Part shown: positions 51,632-58,828 of the stretch, piece by piece
How positions within the stretch are numbered: position 1 is the first letter of the stretch
How the letters are laid out: each line of letters starts with the position of its first letter
Assembly: GCF_004564275.1 (NCBI RefSeq)
Contig: NZ_SPDV01000025.1
Location: 1 to 58,828, forward strand
Direction: 5' to 3'
Origin: Sphingomonas parva (ex Maeng et al. 2020)
Lineage (GTDB): Bacteria > Pseudomonadota > Alphaproteobacteria > Sphingomonadales > Sphingomonadaceae
Length of the DNA: 58,828 bases
Notes under the pieces: model-generated
Seen by the model: only the letters and a program-made list of their open reading frames with translations
Told to the model about the DNA's origin: nothing
Databases searched by the model: none
Made by a program: the position numbers and the translations under genes

Positions 51632-53092
51632 TTAGCCCAGCACCCGCTTCACGGCGTCGGCCCAGCCGGCCAGGCGTGCATCGCGGACCTCCGCCGCCAT
51701 CGCCGGCGCGAAGCCCTCGACGGCGCCGCGCATCGCCGCCGCTTCGTCGAGCGAGGCGAACAGGCCGCAGCCGACCCCGGCCAGCATCGCCGCGCCGAGC
51801 GCCGTGGTCTCGACGAACAGCGGCCGCTCGACCGGAAGGGCGAGCATGTCGGCGAGATCCTGGGCGATCCAGTCGTTGGCGACCATGCCGCCGTCGATCT
51901 TCAGGCATTGCCAGGCGGCGCCGTCGCCGGCGAAGGCGGTCATCAGATCGTGCGCCTGGTGCGCCATCGCCTCCAGAGCGGCGCGTGCGACATGGGCGCG
52001 GCCGCTGGAGAAGCTCAGGCCGGAGAGCGCCGCCCGCGCCGACGGCTGCCAATAAGGCGCGCCAAGGCCCGAGAGCGCCGGGACCAGATAGACGCCGCCA
52101 TTGTCGGGCACCGAGCGCGCCAGGCTCTCGCTCTCGCTGGCGCAGCTGAGCAGGCCCAGACTGTCGCGCAGCCACTGGACCAGGCTGCCGGCGACGAACA
52201 CCGAGCCCTCGAGCGCATAGCGGCGCACGCCGCCGAGCTGCCAGGCGATGGTGGTGAGCAATCGGTGGCGGCTGAGCGGCGCCTCGCCGCCGGTGTGGGT
52301 GAGAATGAAGGCGCCGGTGCCGAACGTTGCCTTGCTGTCGCCGGGCGCGAGGCACGCCTGGCCGATCGCCGCCGCCTGCTGGTCGCCGGCGAGGCCCGCG
52401 ATAGGGATGGGTGTGCCAAGATGCTCGGGCAGCGTCGTGCCGAGGCTGCCGGCGCAATCGACGATCTCCGGCAGCGCCCGGCGCGGCACGCCCCAGAGGT
52501 CGAGCAATTCCTCGTCCCAGCCGCCGCGGTGGATGTCCATCAGCGCGGTGCGCGAGGCATTGGTCGCATCCGAGACGTGGAGGCCGCCGGTCAGTCGGAA
52601 CACCAGCCAGCTCTCGACGGTGCCGATACAGAGGTCGTCGCCCGCCGCGCGCAGCTGCGGCCAATGAGCCAGCGCCCAGGCGATCTTCGAGGCGCTGAAA
52701 TAGGGATCGAGCAGCAGCCCGGTCCGCGCCTGGACGAGCGGCTCGCGCCCCTGCTCGCGCAGCGCCTCGCACAGATCGGCGGTACGCCGGTCCTGCCAGA
52801 CGATCGCCGGCGCCAGCGCACGGCCGCTCGTCCGGCTCCAGAACACGATCGTCTCGCGCTGGTTCGAGATGCCGAGCGCCGCGACCCGACCGTCGGCGCC
52901 GCGCAGCACCTCCCGAGCGCAGGCGAGGCTCGCCCGCCAGATCTCCTCGGCGTCGTGCTCGACCAGCCCGGGCGCCGGATGATGCTGGGTGAGGTCGCGC
53001 TGCGCGGTGCCGCGGCAGCGCCCGTCGACGCCGAACAGCATCGCCCGGCTGCTCGTCGTGCCCTCGTCAATGACGAGCAGATCGTCGCCCAT
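51632..53092 (-). CDS. glpK: Glycerol kinase
   Basis: 486 residues of the FGGY kinase family. The N-terminal ATP-site motif is IDEGTTSSRAMLFG, QHHPAPGLVEHDAEEIW and GISNQRETIVFW follow, then FGTGAFILTHTG and the C-terminal LKIDGGMVANDWIAQ. It converts glycerol to glycerol-3-phosphate, the substrate of divergent glpD. Strong GGAGGGGGG before the ATG at 53092. Confidence 0.94.
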   Translation of the reverse strand: MGDDLLVIDEGTTSSRAMLFGVDGRCRGTAQRDLTQHHPAPGLVEHDAEEIWRASLACAREVLRGADGRVAALGISNQRETIVFWSRTSGRALAPAIVWQDRRTADLCEALREQGREPLVQARTGLLLDPYFSASKIAWALAHWPQLRAAGDDLCIGTVESWLVFRLTGGLHVSDATNASRTALMDIHRGGWDEELLDLWGVPRRALPEIVDCAGSLGTTLPEHLGTPIPIAGLAGDQQAAAIGQACLAPGDSKATFGTGAFILTHTGGEAPLSRHRLLTTIAWQLGGVRRYALEGSVFVAGSLVQWLRDSLGLLSCASESESLARSVPDNGGVYLVPALSGLGAPYWQPSARAALSGLSFSSGRAHVARAALEAMAHQAHDLMTAFAGDGAAWQCLKIDGGMVANDWIAQDLADMLALPVERPLFVETTALGAAMLAGVGCGLFASLDEAAAMRGAVEGFAPAMAAEVRDARLAGWADAVKRVLG

Positions 53093-53147
53093 CCCCCCTC
53101 CTTTGGGTCGACTATGGCGGCTTCGGCCTCTAGCCTGCAAGACGGCG

Positions 53148-54581
53148 ATGGAGAGCTACGACCTTCTGATCATCGGCGGCGGCATCAACGGCGCGGCGAT
53201 CGCCCGCGACGCGGCGATCCGCGGCGCGCGCGCGCTGCTGATCGAAAGGGACGATCTCGCCGGCCACACCTCGTCTGCGTCGTCCAAGCTGATCCACGGC
53301 GGCCTGCGCTATCTCGAGCATGGCGAGCTCCGTCTCGTCCGCGAGGCGCTGGCCGAGCGCGAGATCCTGCTGCGCACCGCGCCGCACATCGTCCGCCCGC
53401 TGCGCTTCGCTCTGCCCCACGCGCCCGGGATGCGGCCGCGCTGGATGCTGCGCGCCGGGCTGCTGCTCTACGATCTGCTCGCCCTGCGCGGCAGCCTGCC
53501 CCGCTCGCGCCGGGTCGGCGCGCGCGACGCGGCGCTGCGCGCGCCTCTGGCGCGGCCTGCCTCCCTCCTGTCCTACTGGGACGCCTGGGTCGACGATTCG
53601 CGGCTGGTGGTGCTGAACGCGCTCGATGCCGCCGAGCGCGGCGCCACGATCGCGACCCGTACCGAATTGCTCGCCGCCCGCCGCGACGGCGAGACATGGC
53701 GCGCGGAGCTCTCCGGCGGCCGCAGCGTCGCTGCCGGCGCGATCGTCAACGCCGCCGGCCCCTGGGTGGCGGAGACGCTCGGCCGGCTCGGCGTCGCCGA
53801 GCGCAGCCGCGTCCGCCTGGTCAAGGGCAGCCATATCGTCGTGCCCGCGCTCTGGCCGGGCGACCATGGCTATATTCTCCAGCAGCCGGACCGGAGGATG
53901 GTGTTCGCCCTGCCCTTCCGCGGCCGCTTTACCCTGATCGGCACCACCGACATTCCCATCGACCATCCCGGCGACGCGCGGATCGACGGCGAGGAGATCC
54001 GTTATCTTTGCGAGGCCGCCGATCGCTACTTTGTCCGGCAAGTCTGCCCGGGCGACGTGGTCTGGCGCTATTCGGGCGTCCGGGCGCTGCACGACGACGG
54101 CGCGCCGCTCGCCAGCGCCGTCACCCGCGACTATCACCTCGATCTCGATCCCGAACCGGGGCCGAAGCTGCTTTCCGTCTACGGCGGCAAGATCACCACC
54201 GCCCGCGCGCTCGCCGCCCAGGCGCTCGACCGGCTCGGCGTCGACGGGCGGCGCGCGACCGACAGCCTGGCGCTGCCCGGCGGCGACCTCTCGCCGCACT
54301 TCCTCGACTGGCTGCGCGGGATCGCCGGCTGGATGCCGCAGCCCCTGCTCGCCCGCCTGTCCAACGCCTACGGCACGCGGCTGCGCGACATCGTCGGAGA
54401 CGCGACGTCGCTGCGCGGGCTCGGCGCGGATTTCGGCGGCGGACTCCACGAGGCGGAGCTTCGCTACCTCCGGGACAAGGAGTTCGCCCGCACCGCCGAG
54501 GACGTGCTCTGGCGCCGCACCAAGCTCGGTCTCGATCTCACCGAAGCCGAGAAGGAGGCGGTCGAACGCTGGTTCAAGTGA
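53148..54581 (+). CDS. glpD: Glycerol-3-phosphate dehydrogenase (FAD)
   Basis: 477 residues. FAD-binding start YDLLIIGGGINGAAIARDAA, then SSASSKLIHGGLRYLEHGEL, NAAGPWV and TTDIPIDHPGD, and the C-terminal GGDL...RYLRDKEFARTAEDVLWRR. Feeds electrons to the quinone pool at the membrane and makes dihydroxyacetone phosphate. Divergent from glpK, 55 bp apart; a shared regulator is likely but no operator is obvious. Confidence 0.95.
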   Translation: MESYDLLIIGGGINGAAIARDAAIRGARALLIERDDLAGHTSSASSKLIHGGLRYLEHGELRLVREALAEREILLRTAPHIVRPLRFALPHAPGMRPRWMLRAGLLLYDLLALRGSLPRSRRVGARDAALRAPLARPASLLSYWDAWVDDSRLVVLNALDAAERGATIATRTELLAARRDGETWRAELSGGRSVAAGAIVNAAGPWVAETLGRLGVAERSRVRLVKGSHIVVPALWPGDHGYILQQPDRRMVFALPFRGRFTLIGTTDIPIDHPGDARIDGEEIRYLCEAADRYFVRQVCPGDVVWRYSGVRALHDDGAPLASAVTRDYHLDLDPEPGPKLLSVYGGKITTARALAAQALDRLGVDGRRATDSLALPGGDLSPHFLDWLRGIAGWMPQPLLARLSNAYGTRLRDIVGDATSLRGLGADFGGGLHEAELRYLRDKEFARTAEDVLWRRTKLGLDLTEAEKEAVERWFK

Positions 54582-54608
54582 ATCCGCTCGGTCGAGAGAG
54601 GAATTGCA

Positions 54609-54764
54609 TCACGGTCCTTCGTGCAGCGGGTCGGTGCCGTGCGCCGGAATGTCGTCCATCGCCTTGCGGTTCTTCTCGCCTTCGGCAGCGATGTCGCCAT
54701 CGGCCGACGGGAGATCGGGGGTCGCCATGTCGTCGGGCGAGATTTCGTTCGGTTCGCGGCTCAT
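54609..54764 (-). CDS. Small acidic hydrophilic protein
   Basis: 51 residues (MSREPNEISPDDMATPDLPS at the start), very acidic and probably disordered. AAGGAGA precedes the ATG at 54764. Convergent to glpD. Function unknown. Confidence 0.6.
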   Translation of the reverse strand: MSREPNEISPDDMATPDLPSADGDIAAEGEKNRKAMDDIPAHGTDPLHEGP

Positions 54765-54835
54765 CACCTGTCTCCTTCTCCGTCGACCAACGCCCGATCG
54801 GGGAACCCGCTCCGCGCGCACGCCGTTTCGCGGCC

Positions 54836-55249
54836 ATGGCACCCACGGCACGACAGGCGCACGATCAGGCCGGACACGGCGACACCGTGATCGGCTGGAA
54901 GCTCGATCCAGAACAGCGGATGGAGCTGCTCCAGCAATTCCCGCCGCGTTATCCCGTCGTCGTCGCCGATCACGTGACGCTCCGCGCCCATGCCTCGGCC
55001 GACGCCATGCTTCCCGAGGAGACGCATGGCGAAATCGTCGGCCGCGCCGACGACGGCCAGGGCGTCGAGGCGATGGTGGTGCAGATCGCAGGAAGCACGG
55101 ATCGGCCGGACGGAGGGACCTACCACATCACCTGGTCGCTCGCCGACGGCCGCGAGGCCAATGAATCGAACGACGTGCTGAAGGGCCGGCGCTGGCAGAG
55201 CTTCGACCTTCCCATGCCGGTGCGCCTGCTCCCCGCCCGCTTCCCCTGA
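54836..55249 (+). CDS. 2H-phosphoesterase-like protein (two HxT motifs)
   Basis: 137 residues. ADHVTLRAH (His46-x-Thr48) and TYHITWSL (His97-x-Thr99) are two H-x-T motifs about 50 residues apart, each on a predicted strand, the signature of 2H phosphoesterases that act on cyclic phosphates or on RNA ends. Between them, the strand IVGRADDGQGVEAMVVQI fits the fold. The stop overlaps the start of the HAD gene as TGATG. I infer an RNA- or nucleotide-end processing role; no database support was available. Long frames upstream (from 51611) are antisense shadows. Confidence 0.6.
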   Translation: MAPTARQAHDQAGHGDTVIGWKLDPEQRMELLQQFPPRYPVVVADHVTLRAHASADAMLPEETHGEIVGRADDGQGVEAMVVQIAGSTDRPDGGTYHITWSLADGREANESNDVLKGRRWQSFDLPMPVRLLPARFP

Positions 55250-55722
55250 TGAAACGTCAATTGTTCCTGGATTGCGACGGCGTCCTCGCCGATTTCGACA
55301 AGGGAGCGACCGCGATCCTGGGGATGCCGCCCAAGGCGTTCGAGCGGCGGCACGGACCGGGCCGCTTCTGGGCCAGGCTCGCCTCCGCGCCCGATTTCTA
55401 TTTCGGCCTGCCGCTGCTCGACGGCGCGAGCGAGCTGTTCGAGGCGGTCCGTCATCTCGATCCGATCATCCTCACCGGCATTCCCCGGGGCAATTGGGCG
55501 GCCGACCAGAAGGTGCGCTGGGCCGCGCATCACTTCCCCGGCACGCGGATCATCACCACCCTGGCCCGCGACAAGCGCGCCCACGCCAAGCCCGGCGACG
55601 TGCTGGTCGACGATCAGCGGCGCCACGCCGCCCTGTGGGAGGAGGCCGGCGGCGTGTTCATCCACCACAAGAACGTGCCGGCAACGCTGGACGCGCTTCG
55701 CGCGTTCTTTCCGCTCGACTGA
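55249..55722 (+). CDS. HAD-superfamily 5'(3')-nucleotidase-like phosphatase
   Basis: 157 residues. HAD motif I LFLDCDGVLADFDKG (Asp8 nucleophile, Asp10), motif II ILTGIPRG, and the Lys plus acid motif HAKPGDVLVDDQRR (motifs III-IV). Similar to small deoxyribonucleotidases (NT5C type). Translationally coupled to the 2H-like gene, so a joint phosphate-trimming pathway is inferred. Confidence 0.8.
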   Translation: MKRQLFLDCDGVLADFDKGATAILGMPPKAFERRHGPGRFWARLASAPDFYFGLPLLDGASELFEAVRHLDPIILTGIPRGNWAADQKVRWAAHHFPGTRIITTLARDKRAHAKPGDVLVDDQRRHAALWEEAGGVFIHHKNVPATLDALRAFFPLD

Positions 55723-55804
55723 GTCCGGTCCTCCGGTCGCCTCGAGAGCGATTGCCCGGACGCGCCGATGATATAGGATCACACGCGAATCCGTGGAGTG
55801 ACGC

Positions 55805-57493
55805 GTGCGCCTGAAGCCTGGTCTTGCCCTCGCCGCTGGTCTCCTTCTCGCGGCCGCCAAGGCGCCCGAGCAGCGCACCATGCATTATCGGGTGACGCCC
55901 GGCTTCTGGTTCGACGGTACCGAGAGCTTCCAGGTCGATCTTCGCTTCCGCGGCGACGCCGATGGCGAGACCCTGCTTCAGCTGCCGAGCGAATGGGCGG
56001 GCTCCACCGAGCTGTGGCGGCAGATCGTCGGTCTCGAGATCCGCGGCGCGACGAGCCTCGGCGGCTTCTACGACAAGCCGGTCATCCGTCATAGACCGGG
56101 GGCGCGGCTGCGTGTCCGCTACTTCGTCGTCTCGCCGTGGCGGGAGGATCCCGGCTTCGCCTACGGGAAGGCGCGGCCGATCGTCCGCTCCGACTGGTTC
56201 TTCTGGCACGGCGAAGGCGTGTTCGCGCATCCGGAGGGACGCGAGGCGCGTCCCGCCCGCTTCCGCTGGGGCAAGCTGCCGCGCGGCTGGACGGTCGCCT
56301 CCGATCTCGACCATCTCCGCGGCAGGCGCACCGAGCTCGCCAACATGATCGACAGCGTCGCGATCGGCGGCACGCGGCTGAACGTCGTCGAGCGCGACAT
56401 CGGCGGCGCTCCCTTCCGCCTGGCGACGATCGGCCGCTGGACCTTCGCACCGGAGCAGCTCGCCGACACCGTCGCGCCGATCGTCGAGGCGGAGAACGCC
56501 TTCTGGGGCGATCGCAGCGCGCCGCTCCTCGTCGCCATGGCGCCGATCGGCAACCTCCCCTCCGGCCTCTTCTACGTCGGCACCGGGCGGACCGACGCCT
56601 TCTCGATCGCCTCGACCAGCGCGTTCGAGCTGAAGCACGCCAAGCGCTTTCTCGCCCACGAATATATGCATAGCTGGGTGCCGCTGGCGCTCGGCGCCCT
56701 GCCGGTCGAGAAGCAGCCGAGCGACTATTGGTTCAGCGAGGGCTTCACCGACTATCTCGCCTCGAAGGTGCTGCTGCGCGCCGGCCTGTGGAGCGCCTCC
56801 GATTATGTCGCGGACAAGAACGAGACCTTGCTCCGCTACGGCACCTCGCCCGCCCGCAGCGCCAGCGCCGAGCAGGTGGTCGAGCGCTTCTGGGAGGACG
56901 AGGCGGTCCGCCAGCTGAGCTACGACCGCGGCCATCTCCTCGCCGCGATGCTGGACGCGGAGATCTTCGCGCGCTCGCAAGGCGCCGACAGCCTCGACGC
57001 CGTGCTCCGCGCCCAGCGCGACGTGGCCAAGGGCAGCTCCGCGCTGGCGACCAGTCTGTTCGCCGAGGTGCTGAAAGGCCGGACCGGCATCGACGTCGCC
57101 CCGCTGATCGATCGCTACGCCCGCCGCGGCGAGATGCTCCGCCTCCCCGACACCCTGTTCGGCGGCTGCGCGCGCCTGGTCAGCGAACGGCGGCGCGCGT
57201 TCGAGCGCGGCTACGACGCCGATGCGACCCGCGAAGCCGACGGGCTGATCACCGGCGTCGATCCGCTCGGCCCCGCCTTTGCGGCGGGGATGCGCGACGG
57301 CATGCGCCTCGTCGGCCGCGAGGACAGGAACAGCGGAGACTCGGCCGTCGAGATCGCCTACCGGGTCGCGGACGCGGGCGGCGAGCGGGTGCTGCGCTAT
57401 CTCCCGCAAGGCAAAGAGGAGTTCGAAGTGCAGCGTCTGGAGCTCGATGGCCGCGAGACGGATCCGGCATGCGGCGTGAGCGCGACGCGATGA
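55805..57493 (+). CDS. Exported M61-like metallopeptidase
   Basis: 562 residues. Signal peptide at the N terminus (LALAAGLLLAAAKA). The zinc site HEYMH (285-289) and the third ligand region WFSEGFTDYLASK match the M61 glycyl-aminopeptidase fold; a PDZ-like C-terminal segment (LITGVDPLGPAFAAGMRDGM) follows as in that family. GTG start at 55805 with GGAG seven bases upstream. Its stop overlaps the purT start (ATGA). Confidence 0.85.
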   Translation: MRLKPGLALAAGLLLAAAKAPEQRTMHYRVTPGFWFDGTESFQVDLRFRGDADGETLLQLPSEWAGSTELWRQIVGLEIRGATSLGGFYDKPVIRHRPGARLRVRYFVVSPWREDPGFAYGKARPIVRSDWFFWHGEGVFAHPEGREARPARFRWGKLPRGWTVASDLDHLRGRRTELANMIDSVAIGGTRLNVVERDIGGAPFRLATIGRWTFAPEQLADTVAPIVEAENAFWGDRSAPLLVAMAPIGNLPSGLFYVGTGRTDAFSIASTSAFELKHAKRFLAHEYMHSWVPLALGALPVEKQPSDYWFSEGFTDYLASKVLLRAGLWSASDYVADKNETLLRYGTSPARSASAEQVVERFWEDEAVRQLSYDRGHLLAAMLDAEIFARSQGADSLDAVLRAQRDVAKGSSALATSLFAEVLKGRTGIDVAPLIDRYARRGEMLRLPDTLFGGCARLVSERRRAFERGYDADATREADGLITGVDPLGPAFAAGMRDGMRLVGREDRNSGDSAVEIAYRVADAGGERVLRYLPQGKEEFEVQRLELDGRETDPACGVSATR

Positions 57494-58665
57494 GCTTTAC
57501 GGCCCGCATCCTGCTTCTCGGCTCGGGCGAGCTCGGCAAGGAATTCGCTATCTCCGCAAAGCGGCTCGGCGCCTATGTCATCGCCTGCGATTCCTACGCC
57601 GGCGCGCCGGCGATGCAGGTTGCCGACGCGGCCGAAACCTTCCCGATGCTCGACGGCGACCGGCTGCGCGAGGCGATCGCCCGCCACGCCCCCGATTTCG
57701 TCGTTCCCGAAGTGGAGGCGATCCGCACCGAGATCCTCGCCGAGGTCGAGGCGGAGGGAACGGTGGTGGTCCCGTCCGCCCGCGCCACCCAGATGACGAT
57801 GAACCGCGACAGCATCCGTGAGCTCGCCGCCGGCACGCTCGGGCTGCGGACGTCGCGCTACCGTTTCGCCGAGAGCTTCGAGGAGGCGGCGGAGGCCGCG
57901 GCTTACACCGGTTTCCCGTGCGTGGTGAAGCCGGTCATGTCCTCCTCGGGCAAGGGGCAGAGCACGGTCGAGACCCGCGAAGGTCTCCACGCCGCCTGGG
58001 ACTATGCCGTCGCCGGCATGCGCGGCGACCGTGTCCGGGTGATCGTCGAGGAGTTCGTGCGCTTCGATTACGAGATCACCCTGCTCACCGTCCGAACCCG
58101 GGAGGGGATCCTGTTCTGCCCGCCGATCGGCCATCGCCAGGAGCGCGGCGACTATCAGGAGAGCTGGCAGCCGACGCCGATGTCCGCCGCCGCCCTCGCC
58201 GCGGCGCAGGAGATGGCGCGCGCCGTGGTCGACGATCTCGGCGGCTACGGGCTGTTCGGTGTCGAGTTCTTCGTCGCCGGCGACGAGGTGATCTTCTCCG
58301 AGCTCTCGCCGCGCCCGCACGACACCGGCATGGTCACCCTGATCTCGCAGAATCTCTCGGAGTTCGATCTCCATGCCCGCGCGATCCTCGGCCTGCCGAT
58401 CCCGGCACTGCGCCTGGCGCACCCGGCCGCCGCCTCGGCCGTGATCCTCGCCGACCGCGAGGCCGAGCGCTTCCGCTACGAGGGCGTCGCCGATGCGCTG
58501 GCGCTCGGTTCGGACGGCGCGGAAGTCGACGTCCGCATCTTCGCCAAGCCGGTCACCCGGCCCTTCCGCCGCATGGGCGTGGGGCTCGCCACGGCCCCCG
58601 ACGCCGACACCGCTCGAGCCCTTGCCCGACAGGTCGCGGACAGGGTGCGCATCGTCTACGAGTGA
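57490..58665 (+). CDS. purT: Formate-dependent GAR transformylase
   Basis: 391-residue ATP-grasp enzyme. Uses formate and ATP to make formyl-GAR in purine synthesis, an alternative to PurN. Marks: LLLGSGELGKEFAISA, CVVKPVMSSSGKGQS (P-loop of ATP-grasp), GLFGVEFFV, FSELSPRPHDTGMVT and TRPFRRMGVGLA. Coupled by ATGA to the M61 gene, an odd pairing. Confidence 0.94.
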   Translation: MSFTARILLLGSGELGKEFAISAKRLGAYVIACDSYAGAPAMQVADAAETFPMLDGDRLREAIARHAPDFVVPEVEAIRTEILAEVEAEGTVVVPSARATQMTMNRDSIRELAAGTLGLRTSRYRFAESFEEAAEAAAYTGFPCVVKPVMSSSGKGQSTVETREGLHAAWDYAVAGMRGDRVRVIVEEFVRFDYEITLLTVRTREGILFCPPIGHRQERGDYQESWQPTPMSAAALAAAQEMARAVVDDLGGYGLFGVEFFVAGDEVIFSELSPRPHDTGMVTLISQNLSEFDLHARAILGLPIPALRLAHPAAASAVILADREAERFRYEGVADALALGSDGAEVDVRIFAKPVTRPFRRMGVGLATAPDADTARALARQVADRVRIVYE

Positions 58666-58703
58666 AGGCGGATGGAGGCCGCCTCGGCTGAGCTGGCCGC
58701 CGC

Positions 58704-58828
58704 CTACCGCGAAGGTGGCTTGCGGTCCGGACGACCCCGGCCGCGCGGGCCCGGCTTGCCGCCGCTGGGATCGTGGCGGGGCGGCGGCTTGCCTTCGCGG
58801 CGGCCGCGCGGCGGGCCGTCCCGGCGCG
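58704..58828 (-). CDS. C-terminal tail of an RG-rich RNA-binding protein (partial)
   Basis: The minus-strand frame has stop TAG at 58706-58704 and stays open to the window edge. It encodes about 40 residues rich in Arg, Gly, Pro and Lys (GRRGRPDRKPPSR-like). Such tails occur on DEAD-box helicases and RluB-type pseudouridine synthases; which one cannot be told. Convergent to purT. Confidence 0.5.
   Translation of the reverse strand, partial: RRDGPPRGRREGKPPPRHDPSGGKPGPRGRGRPDRKPPSR

Noticed and set aside
51611-55249. Open frame of 1212 codons on the plus strand
   Set aside because: Its first part is antisense to glpK and it then crosses glpD in another frame. Only its last 137 codons (from 54836) look like a protein. 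GC-rich codon use opens such antisense frames.

Overview
The window is about 58.8 kb of very GC-rich, densely coding chromosome. Gene content points to an alphaproteobacterium of the Sphingomonadales type: UPF0262 and DUF6916 proteins, a GAAC-N7-GAAC type SOS box, an otsB/GH15/otsA trehalose cluster, and several families of palindromic intergenic repeats that I associate with sphingomonads. No rRNA, tRNA, CRISPR array, integrase or transposase gene was seen. Assignment rests on recalled family features, not on a database search.

Layout. 0-5 kb: tail of an exported protein, then the overlapping minus-strand trehalose operon otsB-GH15-otsA. 5-17 kb: housekeeping and accessory enzymes (GNAT, DUF6916, SH3 protein, D-2-hydroxyacid dehydrogenase, flavin oxidoreductase, GT4 glycosyltransferase, a four-PAS/GGDEF/EAL c-di-GMP protein, alpha/beta hydrolase, SelO, AstD-like dehydrogenase). 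17.3-19.0 kb: an AT-richer island with two unrecognised membrane proteins, just before dnaB. 19-28 kb: dnaB, UPF0262, GH25 lysozyme with a lipoprotein, dCTP deaminase, RNase R and an M28 peptidase. 28-33 kb: small exported or membrane proteins, including a predicted lipoprotein whose mature part is an acyl-carrier-protein fold. 33-36.6 kb: an HxlR-controlled group (DoxX-like, GST, two VOC proteins) with two neat operator dyads in the divergent gap. 36.7-42.7 kb: mixed genes, repeat clusters and a DUF5681 gene behind a LexA-type box. 42.9-50.3 kb: a valine-degradation module (mmsA, acyl-CoA dehydrogenase, HIBCH, enoyl-CoA hydratase, mmsB) whose genes are separated by palindromic repeats. 50.4-58.8 kb: wecB-like epimerase, divergent glpK/glpD, a predicted 2H-phosphoesterase/HAD pair, an M61 peptidase coupled to purT, and the tail of an RG-rich protein.

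The most interesting points are: (i) a complete copy of the CCTCCCC palindromic repeat inserted in frame inside the RNase R gene, adding about 56-60 residues just before the RNB domain; (ii) the lipoprotein with an ACP domain and intact Asp-Ser; (iii) a translationally coupled pair with two HxT motifs (2H phosphoesterase-like) and a HAD nucleotidase; (iv) a roughly 130-200 bp element bounded by TTTCACGCGAA/TTCGCGTGAAA inverted ends, present in at least three copies; (v) gene remnants (VOC and DUF1428 tails) showing recent remodelling around 30-35 kb.
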